From contig NZ_KB895415.1 in assembly GCF_000374845.1 (NCBI RefSeq), forward strand, positions 62,001 through 126,000: a DNA stretch of 64,000 nt, given 5' to 3'. The stretch's first letter is position 1. Each line of letters opens with the position of its first letter. The position numbers and the translations under genes were made by a program. Origin of the DNA: Paenibacillus terrigena DSM 21567. GTDB lineage: Bacteria > Bacillota > Bacilli > Paenibacillales > Paenibacillaceae. Shown in pieces: positions 15,059 through 24,055 of this stretch. Under the pieces are notes generated by a model. It had not been told where the DNA came from. It was given only the letters and a program-made list of their open reading frames with translations, and did no database searches.

Positions 15059-16042
15059 ATGGAAGTGATCACATTAAACGGAATCAGTAAATCGTTCCTG
15101 GTGGCGAAGCGCCCATCAGGTATCAAGCATGCGGTTAAATCGCTATTCCACCGAGAATACACGAACGTGGAAGCGCTGCGTGACATCTCATTTTCTATTG
15201 CTCCCGGTGAAATTGTCGGTTATATCGGGCCTAACGGCGCCGGCAAATCGACCACCATCAAAATTATGAGCGGCATTCTCGTACCAGACAGTGGAACCTG
15301 CACAATTCATGGGTATACCCCATGGCTAGACCGCGTGCCGTATGTCAAGAACATTGGCGTCGTATTCGGACAACGCTCGCAGTTGTGGTGGGATGTCCCT
15401 GTCATGGATTCGTTCGAGCTGCTGCGCGATATCTACAATATTCCGCAGGCAGAATATCGCGACAATCTTACACTGCTCGTCGACACACTGGATCTTGGCA
15501 GCATCATTCACACCCCGGTGCGGCAGCTCAGTCTTGGACAACGTATGCGATGCGAGATTGCCGCTTCACTCCTGCACAGTCCGAGCATTTTGTTCCTCGA
15601 CGAACCAACGATCGGCCTCGATGCCGTCTCGAAGATCGCCGTGCGTCATTTTATCAAGACCATCAATAAAGAAAAAGGCGTCACCGTCATTCTCACCACA
15701 CATGATATGAATGATATCGAAGCCCTTGCAGATCGCATCCTGCTCATCGGCAAAGGAACGCTCCTCTATGACGGCAGTGTCCAAGGTCTTCGCGGTCAAT
15801 TCGGGACACGAAGGACCATCACGGTAGAATATCGCGAAAATGCGAACCCCCTCGATATTCCCGGTGCATCGCTCCTCTCATGGACCCCTGATCGTGCAAT
15901 CCTTAGTGTAGATACGGAACAAATTCTGATCTCAGACGCCATTACTCGTCTATCCTCACAAGTCGAACTGCTAGATGTCACCATCGATACCCAGCCAATT
16001 GAGGATATCATCGTACAGATGTACAAGGAGTATGAGCTATGA
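15059..16042 (+). CDS. ABC transporter ATP-binding protein (ABC-2 exporter)
   Basis: 327 aa. Walker A GPNGAGKST (57-65), Q-loop region VFGQRSQLWWD, signature LSLGQ (157-161), Walker B ILFLDEPT (177-184) and H-loop TTHD. The insert FGQRSQLWWDVPV after the Q-loop and the C-terminal extension of about 90 aa are typical of the YbbL/NatA-like group with DUF990-type permeases. It powers export or import by the two membrane partners that follow. Start: ATG with GGAGGG only 3 nt away; a GTG 6 nt further is possible. Stop overlaps the next ATG by 4 nt. Confidence 0.92.
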   Translation: MEVITLNGISKSFLVAKRPSGIKHAVKSLFHREYTNVEALRDISFSIAPGEIVGYIGPNGAGKSTTIKIMSGILVPDSGTCTIHGYTPWLDRVPYVKNIGVVFGQRSQLWWDVPVMDSFELLRDIYNIPQAEYRDNLTLLVDTLDLGSIIHTPVRQLSLGQRMRCEIAASLLHSPSILFLDEPTIGLDAVSKIAVRHFIKTINKEKGVTVILTTHDMNDIEALADRILLIGKGTLLYDGSVQGLRGQFGTRRTITVEYRENANPLDIPGASLLSWTPDRAILSVDTEQILISDAITRLSSQVELLDVTIDTQPIEDIIVQMYKEYEL

Positions 16043-16845
16043 TGAAGCCCTATCTCTCCGTATTCCGTTTACGAATTAGCAACGGTCTACAATACCGTGC
16101 AGCAGCTCTTGCTGGTGTCGGCACGCAATTTTTCTTCGGTTTTATATTCATCATGATCTTTCAAGCCTTCTATGCCCATGCCAGTGAAGCCCCGTCAATG
16201 ACGCTCTCCCAAGTCATTACGTATACGTGGCTCAAACAAGCTTTTCTCGCATTAATTGTTCTATGGCTTCGAGATAACGAGTTATTCCAACTGATCACGA
16301 GCGGCAATATTGCCTATGAGCTATGCAGACCTAGTGAGATTTACGGACTCTGGTACGCCAAACTGCTGGCACAACGGTTATCCAGCGCCCTCTTACGGTG
16401 CTTCCCCATTCTCATTGTCGTGGGATTTTTACCCGAACCTTATCGACTTCAGTTACCTCCGGATTTTGTCTCTGGACTGCTGTTTCTCGCCACGCTCCTG
16501 ATTGGATTGCTTATGATCGTCGCGCTCTCGATGCTCATCTATATTTCCGTATTCGTGACGATGTCTCCTGCCGGTTCGCTCTTGTTGTTCAGTATATTCG
16601 GGGAATTTTTCGCAGGGCTGATTATTCCTGTACCGCTAATGCCTGATTGGATGCAGAAAATTGTGTACATACTGCCTTTTCATTGGACCGCTGATTTTCC
16701 GTTCCGTGTATTCACAGGAAATATATCGAAGACTGAGGCCTTAACCGGAATCCTCGCACAGTGCCTCTGGTTAGCAGCCCTCATCCTATTCGGCAAATTC
16801 ACCATGGACAGAGCGCTGAAGCGCGTTGTTGTGCAGGGAGGTTAA
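16039..16845 (+). CDS. ABC-2 family permease, subunit 1
   Basis: 268 aa integral membrane protein with about six predicted helices, including FIFIMIFQAFYAH, LLFLATLLIGLLMIVALSML and the last LAALILFG. Matches the ABC2_membrane_6 (DUF990) type by layout: a long cytoplasmic loop with LCRPSEIYGLWYAK near the first third. It forms the channel with the next gene product and is driven by the ATPase encoded just upstream (ATGA overlap). The substrate is not known; related systems move peptides, sodium or antibiotics. Confidence 0.88.
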   Translation: MMKPYLSVFRLRISNGLQYRAAALAGVGTQFFFGFIFIMIFQAFYAHASEAPSMTLSQVITYTWLKQAFLALIVLWLRDNELFQLITSGNIAYELCRPSEIYGLWYAKLLAQRLSSALLRCFPILIVVGFLPEPYRLQLPPDFVSGLLFLATLLIGLLMIVALSMLIYISVFVTMSPAGSLLLFSIFGEFFAGLIIPVPLMPDWMQKIVYILPFHWTADFPFRVFTGNISKTEALTGILAQCLWLAALILFGKFTMDRALKRVVVQGG

Positions 16846-16850
16846 TCGAT

Positions 16851-17633
16851 ATGAGACTTTTCTTCAAATATATGGGACTCGAGCTTAAATCACAGATGCA
16901 ATACCGTACCTCGTTCTTGCTCCTGATGCTAGGACAGTGCTTGACTCCCTTCACCTCGTTCGCGGCGTTGTACTTCTTGTTCGAACGGTTCGGGCAAATT
17001 CAAGGGTGGAGCTTCTACGAGGTGACTCTATGCTTCGCAGTCACGTATGTGGCCTTCTCGGTTACGGAATGCTTCGCGCGGGGATTCGATACGTTCTCCA
17101 GTCTTGTCGTGAGCGGCAATTTCGACCGATTACTCGTCCGTCCGCGCAATACCGTCGTACAGGTTCTCGGAACGCGCTTCGAGTTCGCTCGTATCGGACG
17201 ACTCGTACTCAGCATTGTTATGCTCATCTGGGCTGCGATACATATCGAGATCGATTGGACACTGCTCAAGATCCTGACCCTCGTATTGATGTGTGTTAGC
17301 GGGGTGTTCATTTTTACCGGGGTATTCATTCTCGCGGCATCGATCAGCTTCTGGACCGTGCAGGGCCTTGAGATCGCCAACATCTTCACCGACGGCGGTC
17401 GTGAAATGACGCAATATCCGCTGAGTATTTATCAGACATGGGTCAAGCGATTCTTCACCTTCATCATCCCTTTCGCCTGCTTCAATTACTTGCCGCTCAC
17501 CTACATTGTCGGTCGTGAAGGCAGTGACAGTCCGTTCTATGCACTGATCCCGCTCGTAGGCATTCTGTTCCTGATCCCTTGCTTGCTTGTCTGGCGCATC
17601 GGGGTACGACATTACCGTTCGACGGGGTCATGA
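16851..17633 (+). CDS. ABC-2 family permease, subunit 2 (DUF990-like)
   Basis: 260 aa membrane protein with about six helices and LLVRPRNTVVQVLG in the cytoplasmic loop, equivalent to the CRPSEIYG loop of subunit 1, so the two subunits are paralogous and probably pair. The start was set to MRLFFKYM since GGGAGG lies 9 nt upstream; the longer frame from 16761 only overlaps the previous gene. A terminator follows at 17658. The three genes form a complete exporter operon with no regulator or substrate gene beside it. Confidence 0.88.
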   Translation: MRLFFKYMGLELKSQMQYRTSFLLLMLGQCLTPFTSFAALYFLFERFGQIQGWSFYEVTLCFAVTYVAFSVTECFARGFDTFSSLVVSGNFDRLLVRPRNTVVQVLGTRFEFARIGRLVLSIVMLIWAAIHIEIDWTLLKILTLVLMCVSGVFIFTGVFILAASISFWTVQGLEIANIFTDGGREMTQYPLSIYQTWVKRFFTFIIPFACFNYLPLTYIVGREGSDSPFYALIPLVGILFLIPCLLVWRIGVRHYRSTGS

Positions 17634-17657
17634 GGGGTTGAATTACTTCATCATGCC

Positions 17658-17695
17658 AAACACTCCCCTTAGCCAAAGCTATGGGGAGTGTTTTT
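17658..17695 (+). terminator. Bidirectional terminator between ABC operon and GH8 gene
   Basis: AAACACTCCCC pairs with GGGGAGTGTTT across a 14-base loop, with T runs on both strands (17691-17695 on plus). Confidence 0.82.
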
Positions 17696-17704
17696 GCTTA
17701 TCAA

Positions 17705-20227
17705 CTATTGCCCGCCGCCATTAATCAACAACACGGGCCGGAACGCTTCATTCGCATGCTCCTTAGACGCATAGTTCGCTCCGGTATCCTCATCGCCGCC
17801 GACAAGCCGGAAGCTGACGACGCCATCCGTCTGACCCTTCACGAACGCCGTGACGTCGAAGCTCACGTAAGCGCCAACTGTACTCAACGTTTCGGAGCCA
17901 AGTACCGTACCCGCTTCCGTCGACTGATTGCTTGCATTCAGCGTCAATTCATCCCATGTATCGCTGTTGATCCCCTGCACTTGGAGAACTTGCGACGTCG
18001 TATTGCTATGGAAATTGACGAGATATACCTTCAGAATGGCCGAATTTACCGTTCCCGTTAACGATGAGGTATCGAACTTCAAGTACGCTTCGCGATTCAC
18101 GTCTTGATTCGTCGTTCTCTTCTTCACCGTCAAGGAGGTCTCCGTGCCGTAATTGTCATTGCTGTAGGCGCCGCCACGCGAATAGGTATCTTGGGTCACC
18201 GACAACGTGACAGGGATCTGCAGCTGCGGAACGCCTGGGTCTAAGCTAGTCGCCCCCGGTCCATAGACTTCGAACTCATAGAGGGAATACCCATACGCCG
18301 TCCCGCGCGCCGTGCCGTATACGCGAACATACTTGGCATTACGTGCTGAGAAGGTAATTTCCTGAACGCCAGCTTTGCCGGATGTCGTCGAATAGACGTC
18401 CGTCCAATTCGTTGGCGCTCCGCTGTCTGTCGAGACCTGAACTTTATAGGTCGAAGCATAAGCCGCTTCCCAATTCAACCGAACCTTCTTGATCGATTGC
18501 GCGGAGCCTAGATCGACATAGATCCACTGCGGATCAACACCCTCCAGACTCGCCCAACGCGTCGTTGCATTACCGTCGAACGCTTTGGAAGCTTCAAATC
18601 CAGCTCCCTCGACAGTGCTGGCTGTCCCCGCTTTACCCAGAGCCAAGTTCGTTCCATTCCCCGGCGTCCCAGCTTGCGTCGTGGCCGTCGCCGTATTGCT
18701 GTTCGGAGACACATTCCCTGCTGCATCCAACGCTTGCACCACATAACTATACGGTGTATTCGCATTTAATCCCGTGTCACTGTAAGTCGTCCCGGTCGAT
18801 GTGCCTACTTGTGTACCGCCTCTTAGAATGCGGTATCCCGTAACGCCGACATTATCCGTGGAGGCAGACCATTTCAGGTTGATCTGGCTGCTCGATGTTG
18901 CCGTCGCACTCAGATTCGTCGGCGCAGTCGGCGGCTGCGTATCCGCAACACCTCCTGGTGTCGGTTTCCACCAGTTGCCTGTCAGGAACAACATCGTCAA
19001 CAGGTTATACGAATCGCTGTAGTAGCTTTCTTTCTTGTTCTTCATCCAGTCCCATCCAGCATTGACCCAAGCCTGATGACTTGTATTCGTCGTCCCAGCC
19101 GCGATGAACGGCGAGACGAAGACGGCCGTAGCATAACTGCCGATCGCCGTACCATTCATTTGATACCCGTCTTTCACATTCGCAGGCTTGCCAGATGTCT
19201 TGCCTTTGATCCACGTTGCGATCTTATCCGCAATGGTTTTACCACGCGTATCCCCGTACAAGGCATAGTCCATGACAATGCGGAGCGGCACCCGTGACGC
19301 ATTCCAGAAATATTGATTGGTCTCTTTAAATTCGTGCAGATAATCTTCGGGCGCCGGCTCTGGCGGATTGTTCACGACGAAATCCGAGATCAGCCCCGTA
19401 TTCGGGGAGTACGTATTGCTGAACTGCGTATAGACGCTGTACAGGTTATCGATGACATTCAACCATGTCTGATCGCCCGTAAAATCATAGAACGCCCGCA
19501 GATGCGACAGCATCCAGTCGGATGGGCGCGTGTTCAACGCACTTTTCGTATCCCAATCCCCTAAGTTCAATCGGTTATTCGTCGTCACATTGCTGGCCTT
19601 GATCCCATTAATCATCTTTTTCGCTTCAGCCAAATAATTCACGGATCCGTTCGAGCCCCACTGACGGTCCGCTAGCAGGAGCGAATATGCAATATCCAAA
19701 TCCCCGTCCGTTGCAGAGCCGTAATATCCTTGCGCATTGATATGATCTGCGACAATCCAGCCCATCAGATTGGAATTGTGTTTGCTTTTGAATGCTCTTG
19801 CCGTTTTGAAAAGACCGTTATAAAGCGTCTGCGCATTCGGGTCATGGCCCGCCATTAAAGCGGTAATGACCATCCCATACCCTTGACCTTCGGATGTTCC
19901 AAGAGCAGTGAAATCATCATCATCTCCCGTAATTTCGCCTTTCACGTAATATCCGCCAGGGAGCGAGGAGAGGTTATTCTTCAGATATTTACCCTTCCAA
20001 TAGTCATAATACGCTGTTACAGCAGCGTTCATCGATGCCTGAGTCACATGATTCGGCTTAATAATCCCGGGATAACTTAACTGTTGTGGGAACGGTTTCA
20101 TTTCACCCGCCGCATGCACCTTTGGCTGTCCAACCGGGACGATGAGCGAGGCAGCCACCATCGCAAAACAAAGCAAACTTAAAAACAACATCCTCGGTTT
20201 TCCGTACAACGTTCTTGTCGTGTCCAT
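17705..20227 (-). CDS. Secreted multidomain glycoside hydrolase family 8 enzyme
   Basis: 840 aa. A signal peptide of about 40 residues ends in VHA-AG. GH8 domain about 45-405: general acid Glu in GTSEGQGYGM (about 113) and the ATDGDLD motif (about 173-179). Then a fibronectin type III domain (about 428-515: PPTAPTNLSAT, DAAGNVSPNS), a discoidin/CBM32 domain (about 525-655: ASKAFDGNATTRWAS, RYVRV-like KYVRVYGTA) and a DNRLRE/CBM96-like domain (about 675-838: VTQDTYSRGG, EAYLKFD). GH8 members cut chitosan, lichenan, cellulose or xylan with inversion; chitosan is likely for this architecture (inference). AAGGAG lies 7 nt before the chosen ATG. A palindromic operator lies upstream. Confidence 0.92.
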   Translation of the reverse strand: MDTTRTLYGKPRMLFLSLLCFAMVAASLIVPVGQPKVHAAGEMKPFPQQLSYPGIIKPNHVTQASMNAAVTAYYDYWKGKYLKNNLSSLPGGYYVKGEITGDDDDFTALGTSEGQGYGMVITALMAGHDPNAQTLYNGLFKTARAFKSKHNSNLMGWIVADHINAQGYYGSATDGDLDIAYSLLLADRQWGSNGSVNYLAEAKKMINGIKASNVTTNNRLNLGDWDTKSALNTRPSDWMLSHLRAFYDFTGDQTWLNVIDNLYSVYTQFSNTYSPNTGLISDFVVNNPPEPAPEDYLHEFKETNQYFWNASRVPLRIVMDYALYGDTRGKTIADKIATWIKGKTSGKPANVKDGYQMNGTAIGSYATAVFVSPFIAAGTTNTSHQAWVNAGWDWMKNKKESYYSDSYNLLTMLFLTGNWWKPTPGGVADTQPPTAPTNLSATATSSSQINLKWSASTDNVGVTGYRILRGGTQVGTSTGTTYSDTGLNANTPYSYVVQALDAAGNVSPNSNTATATTQAGTPGNGTNLALGKAGTASTVEGAGFEASKAFDGNATTRWASLEGVDPQWIYVDLGSAQSIKKVRLNWEAAYASTYKVQVSTDSGAPTNWTDVYSTTSGKAGVQEITFSARNAKYVRVYGTARGTAYGYSLYEFEVYGPGATSLDPGVPQLQIPVTLSVTQDTYSRGGAYSNDNYGTETSLTVKKRTTNQDVNREAYLKFDTSSLTGTVNSAILKVYLVNFHSNTTSQVLQVQGINSDTWDELTLNASNQSTEAGTVLGSETLSTVGAYVSFDVTAFVKGQTDGVVSFRLVGGDEDTGANYASKEHANEAFRPVLLINGGGQ

Positions 20228-20303
20228 CACAACTCTCCTTCATTTTTTAGCATAAAAAACGAAATCAGCGGCTAGTCTCACCTTCATTGTGTTTGTTCAA
20301 AAA

Positions 20304-20317
20304 TTAAAGCGCTTTAA
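20304..20317. promoter_or_regulatory. Palindromic LacI/CcpA-type operator
   Basis: A perfect 14-bp palindrome TTAAAGCGCTTTAA about 77 bp upstream of the GH8 start. The CG centre with flanking AAAG/CTTT is the core of LacI-family operators including cre. It suggests carbon-source control of the hydrolase; cre proper would be TGNAAGCGNWWNCA-like, so a dedicated LacI regulator is equally possible. Confidence 0.5.
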
Positions 20318-20451
20318 CTTTTGAAGTAAAAAATAGACATCTATTCGCTACTAAGTTATCACACATTTTTAGATTTTCATAGCAATTTTTTTGTAAATTT
20401 TAGGGAATTTCTATTCGACAATCTGCAACAATTACGGCGACTCCTATCGAC

Positions 20452-20478
20452 AAAAAAGAGGCAGAATTTCTTCTGCCC
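20452..20478 (-). terminator. Terminator of the DUF1992 gene
   Basis: GGCAGAA-gaaa-TTCTGCC followed by TCTTTTTT on the minus strand, 29 nt after the stop at 20507. Confidence 0.8.
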
Positions 20479-20506
20479 CTCGCACATATTATCGTACGCG
20501 ATATGC

Positions 20507-20992
20507 TTACATCCAATTTTCATATTGTTCATGCAGCGAATCCGCTGACACTTTCCGCTTCTGGAATAGACTGCTCGGGACGAGTTGATTATATTTGCCG
20601 ATCTTTTGGTTAATCTTATCCACTCGCTCATTCATATTCATCAGCGTTTGCTCATCTTGTTGCTCCAGAAGCAACCGTATTTCATCACGAATTTCATGCT
20701 GCAATTCCAGCCACGCAGGCAGCACATGCGCCGTCTTAAGGACCGAATTCAGGACATCACCCTGGGAGACTTCGAGCGGTTTGTTTTTTCCCGGTAAATC
20801 TTGAAATCCACCTTTCCGCTCATAATCTCGAATCGCTAGCTCTGTCACGGACATGTATCCAAGCTCCTCACGAACCTCTTCATTCGCAATCGACTCGGTG
20901 TTCGAATCACTCGATGGGCTCTGCTTATTCCCCTCTTGGATCACTGGCGTTGTCGAGGGTTCTTGACGCGACTTCCACCTTTTCCAGAACAT
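20507..20992 (-). CDS. DUF1992 / DnaJ-homologue subfamily C28-like protein
   Basis: 161 aa. The C-terminal 115 residues match the DUF1992 pattern found in bacterial YhdN-like and eukaryotic DNAJC28 proteins: a helical domain with GFQDLPGKNKPLE, LPAWLELQHEIRDEI and a closing coiled helix MNERVDKINQKIGKYNQLVP. The N-terminal 45 residues are a low-complexity, Ser/Gln-rich tail. There is no J domain, so it is not a co-chaperone in the strict sense; function unknown, cytoplasmic. Confidence 0.82.
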   Translation of the reverse strand: MFWKRWKSRQEPSTTPVIQEGNKQSPSSDSNTESIANEEVREELGYMSVTELAIRDYERKGGFQDLPGKNKPLEVSQGDVLNSVLKTAHVLPAWLELQHEIRDEIRLLLEQQDEQTLMNMNERVDKINQKIGKYNQLVPSSLFQKRKVSADSLHEQYENWM

Positions 20993-21145
20993 GAATTCAC
21001 ACTCCCTTTAAAAATCAAACTCGCACACCAATTCCATATTATGGGTTATGGTATCTATTATACGGTGCAATTGATCTTCAGTGAAATTGGGCCCGAGAGA
21101 TTATATGACAATCCAATGACAATTGAAACTAGCAATGCATATACA

Positions 21146-21838
21146 TTAAATAACCTTCAGCAGCTCCTGCAATTCGTTAACAACATACTTCGGTTGGTAT
21201 GCACTCGTCATCTGAATATCGTCGCGATTGTAGAAGCAGAAGTCGATCCCTGCATTTTTCGCCCCATGATAGTCATCCGACAAAGAGTCGCCGATAAACA
21301 ATACTTCGTGATTGAATAATTCGAGCTCATGCAGCGAAAGCTCGAAAATTTCCTTTCTAGGCTTCCTTATGCCAACTTCATCTGACACAATGACTGATTC
21401 GAACATGTCACGGACGTTCCCTACGGTTAGCCTTTTTCGCTGTGCATCACCAATACCATTCGAGATAATCCCCAGCTTATATTGGGACTTCAAGGAGTGC
21501 AGCACTTCCTCCGCCCCGCCTTCAAAATAACAGGTATTGCAAAAATGATTCCAATACGTATACGATAACATCTCATGCTGAGATGGATTCATGTTCAAGG
21601 TGTCTCGGAAAGAACTAATCAGGACATCTTCGATCGATTGATGCGCACCGGTTTTATTGACGAAGTCCATCCAATGCCTAAAGTTATGCTTGGTATAGGT
21701 CGACCAAAACGCCCCCCATTCCATCTCTTCATCGGCTAATAATTGGTGATCGCGAACGGTTCTTTTCATCGAATTCAGCTCGCTTAATGAATAATTTAAG
21801 AGGGTATTATCCAAATCAAATATAATGGCTTTGTACAT
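21146..21838 (-). CDS. HAD-superfamily hydrolase, YjjG-like
   Basis: 230 aa. HAD motif I FDLDNTLLNY (about 7-16), motif II IISNGIGD (about 124), the conserved Lys in GIRKPRKEIF, and motif IV FIGDSLSDDYHGAKNAG. A helical cap after motif I puts it in subfamily I, as in YjjG/YfnB pyrimidine nucleotidases that hydrolyse nucleoside monophosphates; the substrate is inferred only. The MYKAII start was chosen because GGAGGAAG lies about 8 nt upstream; the first frame methionine lies inside that site. Confidence 0.87.
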   Translation of the reverse strand: MYKAIIFDLDNTLLNYSLSELNSMKRTVRDHQLLADEEMEWGAFWSTYTKHNFRHWMDFVNKTGAHQSIEDVLISSFRDTLNMNPSQHEMLSYTYWNHFCNTCYFEGGAEEVLHSLKSQYKLGIISNGIGDAQRKRLTVGNVRDMFESVIVSDEVGIRKPRKEIFELSLHELELFNHEVLFIGDSLSDDYHGAKNAGIDFCFYNRDDIQMTSAYQPKYVVNELQELLKVI

Positions 21839-21934
21839 GATTTCTTCCTCCACTCTTGTTACTTGTTGAACCTCTTCTAGCTTTCTATGTAGCTCTCCCA
21901 GTCATAATCTTCGATTTTCCGATTCCCTCCTATC

Positions 21935-23209
21935 CTATCTGGATGGAGAATCTTCATACGCATAGATCTTAAAAAGCCTAATATAAAGAACGATACTAAT
22001 TAGTGCACAGACAAGGATGAATGTAAAAACGCCCATTGGAGGTACCCATGCCGATAAAAAAACGGTCAAGGGTGCTGCGAATCTTCCAATCGTGTATTGT
22101 AACCTAGCTGCCCCCATATATTGCCCTCTAGCGTTCACAGGAGCATACTGGCTTACAAAGTTATTGGTCACTGGAGAACGCATGATTTCTCCAAATGTAA
22201 ACACAATTGTGATGAGGAACAATAACCAAATGTTCGTTGTCAATCCAATGGCGAACATCCCCACCCCAGCTAGAGCTGATGACAGAATGAACACATCGCG
22301 ATCTCTTAAGCGATTTAACCATTTGGTAGCGGGTAAGACAAATAGAACGAACAACAGTCCATTTAACCCCAGAATCCATCCCAATACTTCAGTACTCGTA
22401 AGCCGGAGCGACCAATCATGCCAATGGAATAGAGATTGCGATGGGACTTCTTGGGTGATATATACCGCTAGATACAAATCCAATTGCATGATAGTTATAA
22501 TGGAGAAGACGCCTGCCAGAATATAAAGGACAAATATTTTATCCCGAAAGATGATTCCATAGCCTTTCCATTGTTCTTGTATCGAAGTTAAAATTGCATT
22601 GGATGGAACCTTCTGGGGGGTATCCGGCATACTCTCACGAATTCTCAGAAAGATTGCAATAGCGTAGAGCAGCATAACAATTGTACAAGTCCATAGCAGC
22701 TCACTTCGATAATGAAAGAAAAAATATGCACCCAATGCGGGTCCTAATACAGCACCAATATTATTCGCTGTCGTAAACGTAGCGAACACCTGCCGTCGGT
22801 CCTTATCAGGAATAAGATCCGCTACCATCGCATCGCTGGCAGGTCCATAGAGGGCACCACCTAATCCAACGCCAATAAATGCGAAATAATTAACCCAATG
22901 CGAACTGGAACTGGACAGCGCAAACAATGCGAACATAACTGCTTTAAGGGAAGCACCTGCCAACATCGTGGGACGACGTCCCAACCTATCCGCTAAACTC
23001 CCACCAACCATGCTTCCAAGTATACCAATGAGTGGCGGAATCGTCATCAACATCCCTGCCGTCTGATTACCTAACGCTTCGCTAAAGTAGACCGTAATGA
23101 AAGGAAAGTACATCCAATACAACAAATTGAACAGCGCCTCGCCGATTAGGCGAATTTTCAAATTAACATCCCACACATGCAACTTCAATAAATCGCCTCT
23201 TCTCCACAT
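21935..23209 (-). CDS. MFS multidrug-type transporter
   Basis: About 424 aa, twelve predicted membrane helices, MFS drug/H+ antiporter type. Motif A appears as GGSLADRLGRRP in the loop between helices 2 and 3, and again as ATKWLNRLRDRD in the second half. Such carriers export drugs or small metabolites. Start uncertain: ATG 23209 has GGGGAG only 3 nt upstream; TTG 23188 (MKLHVWDV) has AGAGG 7 nt upstream and may be the true one; the longest frame begins at 23278. A LexA-type box with perfect arms lies at 23338-23351 upstream of all of them, so DNA-damage control is possible. Confidence 0.85.
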   Translation of the reverse strand: MWRRGDLLKLHVWDVNLKIRLIGEALFNLLYWMYFPFITVYFSEALGNQTAGMLMTIPPLIGILGSMVGGSLADRLGRRPTMLAGASLKAVMFALFALSSSSSHWVNYFAFIGVGLGGALYGPASDAMVADLIPDKDRRQVFATFTTANNIGAVLGPALGAYFFFHYRSELLWTCTIVMLLYAIAIFLRIRESMPDTPQKVPSNAILTSIQEQWKGYGIIFRDKIFVLYILAGVFSIITIMQLDLYLAVYITQEVPSQSLFHWHDWSLRLTSTEVLGWILGLNGLLFVLFVLPATKWLNRLRDRDVFILSSALAGVGMFAIGLTTNIWLLFLITIVFTFGEIMRSPVTNNFVSQYAPVNARGQYMGAARLQYTIGRFAAPLTVFLSAWVPPMGVFTFILVCALISIVLYIRLFKIYAYEDSPSR

Positions 23210-23337
23210 TCTCCCCGGCCAGGTATCCCTATAATAAGGCACCAAAAAAATTAAATATAGACTTATAATTTTTTCCAAGTTATACTAATAATATGAAAAT
23301 CGAGGTAACCTATTTTTAATTAAACTGCTCCACAAAA

Positions 23338-23351
23338 CGAACGTTTGTTCG
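23338..23351. promoter_or_regulatory. LexA (SOS) box with perfect arms
   Basis: CGAACGTTTGTTCG: both 5-base arms match CGAAC-N4-GTTCG exactly. It lies about 60-150 bp upstream of the possible MFS starts and 80 bp beyond the stop of the DUF4269 gene, so the MFS gene is the only candidate target. Confidence 0.6.
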
Positions 23352-23357
23352 AAACCA

Positions 23358-23388
23358 TAAAAAGACGCTCTTATGTGAGAGCGTCTTT
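23358..23388 (-). terminator. Terminator of the DUF4269 gene
   Basis: On the minus strand AAAGACGCTCT pairs with AGAGCGTCTTT, then TTTATGG. It is followed by the LexA box of the next gene. Confidence 0.78.
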
Positions 23389-23431
23389 GTTCGTATTGTA
23401 TAGATTATTTCATGAAATCTACCCTGCTTAT

Positions 23432-24022
23432 TTAGCTACTTTGCTTTTGTAACGTCACCAACTGCCGCAGCTTCTCATCGCTCCAATCATACATCGCTAA
23501 CAAAGCCGAATAGGGATCTCCGTCAAGGTTCAACCATTTCGCAAAAGCAGGCTCTGTCTTCAAGCCATTTTGCTTGAGTTCCCGGATCTCCCGCTTCCCC
23601 TCCGTACCGATCACTTGCAGAATTCGATGCTCTACGATCATATGACGATATCCATTTTGCTCATACGCGGGGATGGCTTGGGCGAAAATCTCAATCGGCC
23701 AGCCGTTGTATGTAAAATTCGCGACGAACCTCATGATTCCGCCGACTTCACGTTGATGGGAACGGAACTGCTCCATCTGTCCATAGGTATGGATAACGAG
23801 TTCCTGGAACGCTTGGAGATCATGCACTTCACAGATCATGTCTAGATCGCTCTCAGGCAGGTCAATATCAAGCGGAATCGTTCCTACGAGCAGCGGATGA
23901 TAGGCTTGCAGCGTAGTGCATATTTTGAGCTCGTTTAAAACCCGATAGACTTCCTGCTGTCTTGGACTCCCCTGAGCCAAATACGCTAGAGTCGTAAAGT
24001 TAATAGAATGATGATCCGTCAT
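23432..24022 (-). CDS. DUF4269 nucleotidyltransferase-like protein
   Basis: 196 aa cytoplasmic protein. The segment VGTIPLDIDLPESDLDMIC (about 45-64) has the GS/GT...D.D layout of the nucleotidyltransferase fold, and the whole matches the DUF4269 pattern (PHxQ-like PRQQEVYRVLNEL start, EIFAQAIP, NQNGYRHMIVEHR, GDPYSALL end). The usual GS is replaced by GT, so catalysis is uncertain. GGGGG precedes the ATG. Its relatives often sit next to GNATs; here one ends 33 nt upstream. Confidence 0.78.
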   Translation of the reverse strand: MTDHHSINFTTLAYLAQGSPRQQEVYRVLNELKICTTLQAYHPLLVGTIPLDIDLPESDLDMICEVHDLQAFQELVIHTYGQMEQFRSHQREVGGIMRFVANFTYNGWPIEIFAQAIPAYEQNGYRHMIVEHRILQVIGTEGKREIRELKQNGLKTEPAFAKWLNLDGDPYSALLAMYDWSDEKLRQLVTLQKQSS

Positions 24023-24055
24023 ACAATTCCCCCAAGTCCATAGAAAACGTCCTCT

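Noticed and set aside
22017-22526. 169-aa plus-strand frame
   Set aside because: Antisense of the MFS transporter gene; composition and lack of ribosome site show it is a shadow.
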